A stretch of DNA of 64,000 nt from Arbacia lixula (Eukaryota; Echinodermata; Echinoidea; Arbacioida; Arbaciidae): NCBI GenBank assembly GCA_963669155.1, contig OZ022588.1, positions 14,515,835-14,579,834 on the forward strand, read 5' to 3'. Made by a program: the position numbers and the translations under genes. The notes beneath the pieces were generated by a model. It was not told where the DNA came from and made no database searches. It saw nothing but the letters and a program-made list of their open reading frames with translations. How positions within the stretch are numbered: position 1 is the first letter of the stretch; every line of letters starts with the position of its first letter. Shown here piece after piece: positions 62,201 to 64,000 of this stretch.

Positions 62201-63685
62201 ATTTTTGTAAAGACATTAAATAATAGCATTTTTTTTCCCCTCTGACATCACAAGATAGTAATTTTCTTCCCTCTGAGCTTCTTTCGCTCACTCTCTCTCT
62301 CTCTCTCTCTCACACACAAATGGTTGAAATATTTGTGGTCATGTGACACACTTTTAACCAATCAACAAACTGGAATATAATATGAGGGATATAATAACAT
62401 ATTTTTTGTTATGTCCTAGCAGGCACGGTAGTGCATCACACTTCATTTCAGACACTGGTGTAAAATGAAAATGAGTAAAATCTTCATAATCAAAATGCCC
62501 CTGGTTAAATGATGAAAGACATTCTGGACATTGTACTTACATCACACAACATAGAGAGAGCTTCAACATATTTCTTTTCCGTCTCCACAATCTCAGTTCG
62601 GCAGAAGTCCCGCTTACTCGCCTTGGGCTGGAGGACAAAAATCAGATACTAAGATGCAACTCTTTTGTCGCCAATGTTCATTTTTACACTTTTGATACTG
62701 TACCAGTATATGAAGATAGAATAACATTTGGTTTGACACAGAAAGGATTAATAACTTAATAGAAATGACAATTACTGAAAAGAGAAGGTGTAAACATTAA
62801 TGTTGTGATGCATTAGGTTTGGAAACATTTGTCGACTGAAACTAGAAATTCATTCAGTGCAAATGTATACCAATACAGTCATGTACAAATATATCATGTA
62901 TCATCTAAATAAAACATGCATATTTCGGTTTCATTGATGAATAAAAGTTTCAGTTAGATCACTCTTAATACGATGTACATTGTCATTGTTTGCTTGTCCA
63001 TGTTTTTTAACAGGTCATCTGTATCATCAAAATATCACAGTCCTGTCTTTATACATTTGAATCGACTTTTTTCTACATTTTCCCTCATATGTACGTCAAG
63101 CTTTACCACCAGACATACATGTACATCAACAAGAATTTTATTTTCTTAATCACCTGGTTATTGCAAAATTTCCCTCAGACCATAATCAATCTGTTCTTCT
63201 GCAAGTTCTACTTTTCTAATGAAATTTGTAATGGAATAAACTAGCCTTTTAAATTTTAGTATTACGAAAATAGGGAAATTTTTTCCATCTTGTTTTATTG
63301 AGAGGTTGTTTGTATGTGTTACAGAGTATTGTTCATGTTGATGTCTGGAAATCATTTTGTAGATTTTGTCTCGTCTCCATGATAAGACTATGATTGATCA
63401 CAAAAACAAGAATTTCACACATCAAACAGAAACCACTATTTCTCACATATTGATCTACATGTACTGTACACAGAGAATCTTTGTAACTATTTACAGCTTG
63501 CTGGTTGGTGTGATCACTACTGCACACCAAATGGTATAAGGCGTGACATTCCTACCTCTTGTATTGCACGCGCCTTTTGGGACTGGATGTCTCGTCGGAT
63601 GTTGACCAGGTCATCATAAATCTTATCTCCCTCATCCTCGTCAACTGTGTCATAAATATCGCCCTCGTTAGCGAGATCGTGCTCA
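28713..63685 (-). CDS. VAV: Vav-family Rho/Rac guanine nucleotide exchange factor, 20 exons, N-terminus outside window
   Basis: Vav proteins are cytosolic exchange factors for Rac/Rho, switched on when a tyrosine kinase phosphorylates the acidic region and bound to receptors through SH2. Twenty exons with matching phases give 687 residues: acidic tail (1-43), DH (about 44-235), PH (about 255-364), C1 (375-425), N-SH3 (about 450-501), SH2 (513-610) and C-SH3 (about 622-680). Tyr11 (GDIYDTV) and Tyr23 (DKIYDDL) correspond to Vav1 Y160 and Y174; the Y142 equivalent and the CH domain are upstream, beyond the right edge. The C1 ligands are H375, C388, C391, C405, C408, H413, C416 and C425. SH2 Arg537 (GSFLLRKSK) and the KHMKV His are present. 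Invertebrates usually have one Vav gene, so I do not assign a vertebrate number. No AATAAA is seen in the first 480 bp after the stop. Confidence 0.95.
29695..29830. repeat. Partial inverted copy of the 23969-24597 foldback core
   Basis: tgcatcacacatgcca, cttcttttccgtcagaag, ttgctagtggattaacaggt and acaatggtcattgtg match the inverse of 24230-24350. It lies in the last Vav intron. Confidence 0.7.
30111..30180 (-). pseudogene. Decayed copy of the 3' part of Vav C-SH3 exon
   Basis: About 70 bp (ctcctattcagccctttcat, atggccgctagccatgctga) aligns with 30243-30312 inside the C-SH3 exon (ctcctatgcagcccttccac, atggccgccagccttgctga). It is offset by about 130 bp downstream in the sense direction. The donor is gone, and it cannot be spliced as an equivalent exon. 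Confidence 0.75.
30240..30403 (-). CDS. VAV: Vav exon with most of the C-terminal SH3
   Basis: 164 bp, in phase 1 and out phase 0. It encodes [20 protein letters not shown] and [14 protein letters not shown], the ALYDF-like and WW motifs of the Vav C-SH3. The acceptor is gtcactag and the donor is gtaagc. Confidence 0.96.
30588..31269 (+). mobile_element. Hairpin-ended repeat family 2, copy with doubled 3' end
   Basis: The left end carries aatatgcctctgct. The right end hairpin (tgcctcc, gccac, ttcg-type loop, gtggc, ggaggca) occurs twice, at 31111-31138 and 31237-31264, each preceded by a gacgga/gacaaccc stretch and followed by taaaa. The interior matches a unit of the 31872 copy (ccatgtttggttggaatt). 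It lies in a Vav intron. Confidence 0.8.
31529..31640 (-). CDS. VAV: Vav exon, C-terminal part of SH2
   Basis: 112 bp, in phase 0 and out phase 1. It encodes [20 protein letters not shown] and [17 protein letters not shown], matching the vertebrate LVEYYQxxSLKxxFxxLDT block and the linker to the C-SH3. Confidence 0.95.
31872..32800 (+). repeat. Hairpin-ended repeat family 2, 5' end plus four to five tandem units
   Basis: It starts like 30588 (gagcaattcgactg, aatatgcctctgcc) and continues as tandem units of about 170-180 bp, marked by accatgtttggttggaattg, gtgaaaaatatcaattt and ggcaatttttagcca. No terminal hairpin is found, so the 3' end is lost. Confidence 0.75.
32883..32970 (-). CDS. VAV: Vav exon, central part of SH2
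   Basis: 88 bp, in phase 2 and out phase 0. It encodes [20 protein letters not shown] and DQTTFPTLQ, with the conserved KH-x-KV strand of the SH2 domain. Sense-strand CT-rich sequence fills about 110 bp upstream of the acceptor (32975-33090). Confidence 0.95.
32975..33090. repeat. Purine-rich (sense CT-rich) tract upstream of Vav SH2 exon
   Basis: gagagagggggagagagagg, then gagaaatataaagagaaatg and related strings. On the transcript this is a long pyrimidine tract directly before the 3' splice site. Confidence 0.85.
33578..33682 (-). CDS. VAV: Vav exon, N-terminal part of SH2
   Basis: 105 bp, in phase 2 and out phase 2. It encodes (W)[14 protein letters not shown], then [17 protein letters not shown]. 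The Arg of FLLR is the phosphotyrosine-binding residue of SH2 domains. The acceptor is gcacacag. Confidence 0.96.
34490..35190. repeat. Minisatellite of about 110-118 bp units
   Basis: Three close copies (34614-34960) share tctgcaatatttagcgcatc, tgattctacgactctcaaat and gaagtgatt.tataagcatt. Diverged copies continue on both sides to about 34490 and 35190. Confidence 0.8.
35316..35342. repeat. (GA)n microsatellite
   Basis: agagagagagagagagag followed by tgagcgag, in the intron downstream of the short Vav linker exon. Confidence 0.85.
35495..35529 (-). CDS. VAV: Vav 35-bp microexon before SH2
   Basis: 35 bp, in phase 0 and out phase 2: [12 protein letters not shown], with the Trp codon completed by the next exon. 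It matches vertebrate REIDYTAYPWFAG at the SH2 entry. The acceptor is gcttacag and the donor is gtaagt. Its short length would be missed by frame-based gene finding. Confidence 0.85.
35612..35725. repeat. GA-rich microsatellite
   Basis: Runs of ga, interrupted by aataaagag and a poly-G stretch near 35698-35709. It lies about 80-195 bp upstream (sense) of the 35-bp exon. The open frames on both strands here are low-complexity artefacts. Confidence 0.85.
36007..36337. mobile_element. TIR-bearing MITE (CCAGGGGGGCGTTTCAC)
   Basis: The left end ccaggggggcgtttcacaaa and right end ttggtgaaacacccccctgg are inverse. The next blocks (gctgttcgtaagctacgaac; agcacaagaagggatcacca-like) also pair. This GGGGGG-TTTCAC type is common in marine deuterostome genomes. 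A G15 run follows at 36346-36360. Confidence 0.85.
36448..36584. mobile_element. Small palindromic MITE
   Basis: aatagtgtacattctattgt pairs with the right end atgatagaacgttcactatt. The tip is attatccctgcacaagggat with its return aat. About 130 bp, no coding capacity. Confidence 0.75.
37127..37293 (-). CDS. VAV: Vav exon with N-terminal SH3
   Basis: 167 bp, in phase 1 and out phase 0. It encodes [20 protein letters not shown], then [20 protein letters not shown] and [13 protein letters not shown]. The layout (ALICKGG, one Trp, GLVPSSF) fits a degenerate SH3 without an ALYDY motif, as also seen in vertebrate Vav N-SH3. Confidence 0.93.
37320..37545. repeat. Purine-rich low-complexity tract
   Basis: gaagaaaacaaagaaaaag and similar strings, CT-rich on the Vav sense strand, upstream of the N-SH3 exon acceptor. 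Frames through it (Phe/Leu/Ser rich) are artefacts. Confidence 0.75.
37566..37642 (-). pseudogene. Decayed copy of the 5' edge of the Vav N-SH3 exon
   Basis: ggggcacactgctgaaggca, then ggcatggaaaagagggagaa, aligns with 37265-37330 (gggcacaccgctgtacgaac, ggtatgaataagagggagag). It covers the acceptor region plus the first codons. Offset is about 305 bp upstream in the sense direction. Similarity is moderate. Confidence 0.55.
38044..38192 (-). CDS. VAV: Vav exon, second half of C1 plus linker
   Basis: 149 bp, in phase 2 and out phase 1. It encodes [20 protein letters not shown], then HTKPC, completing the zinc ligands of C1, and a Gln-rich linker ([13 protein letters not shown]). The last ligand spacing is C-x8-C instead of the usual x7, or x6 in human Vav. 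Confidence 0.96.
38990..39275. repeat. Dispersed repeat, copy 2 (pair with 12718-12992)
   Basis: About 270 bp matching 12718-12992 (aatggaagggttgttacatg, cctcaacattgattgtggat, gacgatggctatagaatgtt). It ends within about 20 bp of the donor of the first C1 exon. Confidence 0.75.
39293..39388 (-). CDS. VAV: Vav exon, first half of C1
   Basis: 96 bp, phase 2 on both sides. It encodes [20 protein letters not shown], then [12 protein letters not shown], giving the H-x12-C-x2-C start of the C1 finger. The donor is gtgaga. Confidence 0.94.
39418..39757 (+). repeat. 350-bp repeat, copy 1 (inverted partner of 57646-58003)
   Basis: Shares tactcatacctggccagttt, gtctagtaatacagaccc, tatgctaattaactacttaa and agcaaaataactacttttcc with the inverse of 57646-58003 over its whole length. 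Confidence 0.9.
39842..39885 (+). repeat. Interstitial TTAGGG telomere-like repeat
   Basis: gggtatgggttagggttagg followed by ggttaacattagggatagg. A short, degenerate run of the animal telomere unit. Confidence 0.75.
40399..40661. repeat. Recent tandem duplications around a G21 run
   Basis: Two 29-bp copies (actctattctgactggactt) at 40399-40456, a run of 21 G at 40475-40495, and two 81-bp copies (40500-40580, 40581-40661) that differ at one base. The near identity points to a very recent duplication or an assembly artefact. Confidence 0.85.
41107..41225 (-). CDS. VAV: Vav exon, C-terminal part of PH
   Basis: 119 bp, in phase 0 and out phase 2. It encodes [20 protein letters not shown], then [19 protein letters not shown], matching the end of PH (FxxKTExMKxKWMEQFEMA) in vertebrate Vav. 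Confidence 0.95.
41475..41832 (-). mobile_element. Hairpin-ended repeat family 3
   Basis: Read on the minus strand, the 5' end has gaggtggtctgtctaag and the 3' end has a hairpin (ggtgatctgtc, loop, gacagaccacc; 41537-41564) that recurs decayed at 41480-41507. This repeats the architecture of families 1 and 2 with unrelated sequence. Confidence 0.6.
41875..42300 (+). mobile_element. Tyrosine-recombinase element fossil (DIRS/Ngaro or Crypton type)
   Basis: A translated stretch resembles the tyrosine-recombinase (phage-integrase-like) domain of YR elements, with hallmarks such as [19 protein letters not shown] and [14 protein letters not shown]. Only part of the recombinase is present and no other element parts are recognised, so family choice between DIRS/Ngaro and Crypton is open. 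It is a broken fossil with a few breaks, lying in a Vav intron on the opposite strand. Confidence 0.7.
42805..42993. mobile_element. Hairpin MITE arm, copy 2 (pair with 22058-22313)
   Basis: gatttaatcactaagtactc, gtggatcatttgagggcaaa and agattgctcacgattaccct match the inverse of 22050-22210 and the right arm of the 22 kb copy. Confidence 0.7.
43734..44193. mobile_element. MITE with CCCYGTTCATATACA termini
   Basis: The left end accctgttcatatacacc and the inverse of the right end (gtatatgaacggggct) match. Internal tatatgaacggg motifs recur. Both strands show about 90-codon open frames that I take as chance. Confidence 0.75.
44292..44378 (-). CDS. VAV: Vav exon, middle of PH
   Basis: 87 bp, phase 0 on both sides. 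It encodes [20 protein letters not shown], then NLPRGRSGK, the variable strand region between the [10 protein letters not shown] block and the C-terminal helix of PH. Confidence 0.9.
44400..47600. other. Long Vav intron, left part, no features recognised
   Basis: AT-rich intron sequence. I saw no exon, clear transposon ends or array, apart from scattered acatgtacatgt strings. Confidence 0.4.
47619..47639 (+). repeat. G21 homopolymer
   Basis: An uninterrupted run of G in a Vav intron, prone to slippage and sequencing error. It is followed by a weak two-copy duplication (47727-47789 against 47910-47975). Confidence 0.9.
49779..50241. mobile_element. Two adjacent short MITEs of one family
   Basis: The first (49779-50019) has ends ccaatcaatagagtaccga and its inverse tcggtactctattggc. 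The second (about 50058-50241) is diverged, sharing gacaacatgctcata and the outer atagagcacacgga-type block. Confidence 0.65.
50406..50654. mobile_element. 260-bp MITE with ATTCTGCCCT termini, copy 2
   Basis: Ends attctgccctcctctga and cagagcagggcagaat. The interior matches the 23190 copy in inverted orientation (aatctaacatgatgtggt). Confidence 0.85.
50786..50946. mobile_element. 160-bp palindromic MITE (GGGCCCTGTTGCATAAAAC), copy A
   Basis: Ends gggccctgttgcataaaac and its inverse gttttatgcaatggggccc. The inner ttaccattgatag/accattaatg blocks also pair. It faces copy B in opposite orientation with a 10-bp gap. Confidence 0.9.
50957..51117. mobile_element. 160-bp palindromic MITE, copy B (inverted to A)
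   Basis: The same termini; its inverse aligns with copy A over the whole length (ctatggaaa.cttgaatttgat, ggctgtc). A diverged third copy lies at 54474-54611. Confidence 0.9.
51846..52484. mobile_element. Foldback non-autonomous element, CGTATAAG family, copy 2
   Basis: Ends cggcgtataagccgc and gcggcttatacgcg. Blocks 51948-52110 return inverted in 52210-52370 (taccggtactaaagaagca with tgctttcttagtaccggta). The central agatcaaagaaacaatggtg is shared with 1640-2312. Confidence 0.8.
53082..53145 (-). CDS. VAV: Vav exon, PH strand with [10 protein letters not shown]
   Basis: 64 bp, in phase 2 and out phase 0: [20 protein letters not shown] then GR. It matches vertebrate RYxFLFDKxxxVCKRKG. The acceptor is aacctacag and the donor is gtaagt. 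Confidence 0.95.
53165..53465. repeat. Two-copy tandem duplication with a G18 run
   Basis: Both halves carry gattgtgatagga, atgagggagaag, cataatggatggccccaaat. The first has an expanded G run (53211-53228). It begins 20 bp upstream (sense) of the PH exon acceptor. Confidence 0.85.
54214..54309 (-). CDS. VAV: Vav exon at the DH/PH junction
   Basis: 96 bp, phase 2 on both sides: [20 protein letters not shown] then [11 protein letters not shown]. It matches vertebrate Y/F-GRPKIDGELKV and opens the PH domain. The acceptor is gtgtgacag. Confidence 0.94.
54474..54611. mobile_element. Diverged copy of the GGGCCCTGTTGCATAAAAC MITE
   Basis: Contains gttttatgcaacagggccct and, 70 bp on, aaggcagggccctgg. 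The left part taattaccattgatg matches copy A. Confidence 0.65.
54735..54808 (-). CDS. VAV: Vav exon, end of DH
   Basis: 74 bp, in phase 0 and out phase 2: [20 protein letters not shown] then AIQS. It matches the conserved INEVKRDxETL helix that closes the DH domain. Confidence 0.95.
54880..55105 (+). repeat. Dispersed repeat with CAAQYLSG reading, copy 3
   Basis: The best-preserved copy, open for 87 codons on the plus strand (54840-55103) with [20 protein letters not shown] and [11 protein letters not shown]. It lies in a Vav intron on the opposite strand. I do not recognise the protein; it may be a remnant of a repeat-borne frame. Confidence 0.55.
55481..56125. repeat. 57-bp minisatellite, about 11-12 units
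   Basis: Unit tagcttgtgcattgtatgaa, catgtaggtgttgctttgat, ctagatcagacaatatc. Most units are identical. Units six to eight share a tag-to-tcg change, and diverged units extend to about 56370. Each unit contains the perfect palindrome tgatctagatca. As 57 is a multiple of 3, a 19-residue repeating frame appears, which is not evidence of coding. Confidence 0.95.
56552..56814. mobile_element. 260-bp MITE with ATTCTGCCCT termini, copy 3
   Basis: Ends atactgccctactctgaca and tagtagggcagaat. Same orientation as the 23190 copy, ending about 35 bp from a Vav donor. Confidence 0.85.
56850..56921 (-). CDS. VAV: Vav exon, DH helix
   Basis: 72 bp, 24 codons, phase 0 on both sides: [20 protein letters not shown] then DEMQ, matching LLKELxKHTxExxxxxLxxALxAMxD. 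A gagagaga/cttt-type tract (sense CT-rich, 56930-56958) stands just upstream of the acceptor. Confidence 0.95.
57495..57590 (-). CDS. VAV: Vav exon, DH core ([12 protein letters not shown])
   Basis: 96 bp, 32 codons, phase 0 on both sides: [20 protein letters not shown] then KYHLLLK. This is the signature helix of DH domains that contacts the GTPase. Confidence 0.97.
57646..58003 (-). repeat. 350-bp repeat, copy 2 (inverted partner of 39418-39757)
   Basis: Aligns end to end with the inverse of 39418-39757 (agagaaactaagatgtttca, ctggccaggtatgagta). Together they bracket seven Vav exons. Confidence 0.9.
58162..58678. mobile_element. TIR-bearing MITE, copy 2 (pair with 5717-6104)
   Basis: The left end taaagattgtccgtccctttt and right end aaaagggacgggctgtcttta are inverse. 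It ends about 16 bp from the donor of the next Vav exon. Confidence 0.8.
58695..58892 (-). CDS. VAV: Vav exon, DH (largest, 66 codons)
   Basis: 198 bp, phase 0 on both sides: [20 protein letters not shown], then [20 protein letters not shown] and [18 protein letters not shown]. It matches LLxVHxxFLxxM and FLxYGxYCSxxxxAQ of vertebrate Vav. The acceptor follows a 430-bp sense CT tract. Confidence 0.96.
58905..59343. repeat. 430-bp GA/CAGAGA microsatellite at a Vav 3' splice site
   Basis: gagagacagagagagagaga, then gggagggaggga blocks and pure ga runs. On the sense strand it is a continuous CT tract ending at the acceptor. Long frames on both strands (Ser/Leu or Arg/Glu rich) are artefacts. 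Confidence 0.95.
59350..60620. other. Vav intron without recognised content
   Basis: No exon or clear repeat structure seen in this AT-rich stretch. Confidence 0.4.
60636..60704 (-). CDS. VAV: Vav exon, DH ([15 protein letters not shown])
   Basis: 69 bp, 23 codons, phase 0 on both sides: [20 protein letters not shown] then NIE, matching HFLKPLQRFLKPQDIEIIFINIE of Vav1. The acceptor is tccctcacag. Confidence 0.96.
61355..61690. repeat. Purine-rich low-complexity tract
   Basis: aagaggaagaggaagaagga and similar A/G-rich strings. The 112-codon frame on the minus strand is Ser/Leu/Phe rich and looks like an artefact. Confidence 0.7.
62541..62627 (-). CDS. VAV: Vav exon, start of DH
   Basis: 87 bp, 29 codons, phase 0 on both sides: [20 protein letters not shown] then ALSMLCD, matching DKRxCCLxEIxxTExKYxxxL. 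The acceptor is tcctccag and the donor is gtaagt. Confidence 0.95.
63556..63685 (-). CDS. VAV: Vav exon, acidic regulatory region
   Basis: 130 bp; the first base completes a codon begun in an exon outside the window, and the exon ends in phase 0. It encodes [20 protein letters not shown] then [19 protein letters not shown]. The two Tyr motifs match the Vav1 regulatory tyrosines Y160 and Y174. The acceptor is cttgtcgacag. Confidence 0.93.
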
Positions 63686-64000
63686 CTGTCGACAAGCAAG
63701 AGAAGGCAATTTCAGTTACGCAGTTTTTAATCACGCATGTACTGACCGGTGATGAATTATGCAAACACTCCAGCAAAACAGACGGGGTATATTTATCACC
63801 CCCCCCCCCACCTCCTTCCCCCGAAGTGAGATACAGGCAGATACATGTATATATGCCTGCATGTTTCTAATTTTCATGATTATGCGCATTCCCTTTACAC
63901 CATGACGATGTGTATTGGTAGTATTTGGTACATGCACCAAAATCAATGAGGTGTGGAAAAAGCAAGGCCTTTTTTTTTTTTGGGGGGGGGGGTCAAATAT
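63686..64000. other. Vav intron at the right edge
   Basis: No exon recognised; it has a C10 run near 63800 and T/G runs at 63971-63990. The CH-domain exons must lie to the right. Confidence 0.5.

Overview
This is a eukaryotic, intron-rich genomic window, most likely from a marine deuterostome and probably an echinoderm such as a sea urchin. That call rests on single-locus orthologues of two animal genes, TTAGGG-type interstitial telomere repeats and many short palindromic transposons of echinoderm style. Species is an inference; the sequence does not name it. Coding density is very low: 28 coding exons in 64 kb, all on the minus strand.

Gene 1 (909-11867, minus) is 4-trimethylaminobutyraldehyde dehydrogenase, ALDH9A1. 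Eight exons with matching phases give the N-terminal 424 residues, including the NAD-fold, the catalytic Glu (LELGGKSP) and the catalytic Cys (GQ|VCCNGTRV). About the last 70 residues lie beyond the left edge. Gene 2 (28713-63685, minus) is a Vav-family Rho/Rac exchange factor. Twenty exons encode 687 residues: the end of the acidic regulatory region with two tyrosine motifs, then DH, PH, C1, SH3, SH2 and C-terminal SH3, ending in a 19-codon exon. The CH domain lies beyond the right edge. I found no third host gene; the roughly 17 kb between the two genes (11.9-28.7 kb) is repeats and unassigned DNA.

Repeats dominate everything else. They include (a) at least three unrelated families that share one architecture: a 3' terminal hairpin, a 5' copy of the hairpin's first arm and, in two of them, internal tandem units of about 150-180 bp, resembling Helentron-associated elements; (b) many palindromic or TIR-bearing MITEs, among them a 650-bp Tc1/mariner relative with TA target duplications and a 1058-bp element with an 8-bp target duplication nested in an older element; (c) an L1/Tx1-like LINE remnant and a tyrosine-recombinase element fossil; (d) a 2.2-kb purine/pyrimidine satellite between the genes, a 57-bp minisatellite, and CT-rich microsatellites lying right at 3' splice sites of Vav.

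The most unusual observations are decayed local copies of exon pieces beside their parent exons (ALDH9A1 exon 8, the Vav N-SH3 exon and the Vav C-SH3 exon), repeats that stop 15-25 bp from splice donors, and a 350-bp inverted repeat pair that brackets seven Vav DH/PH exons.
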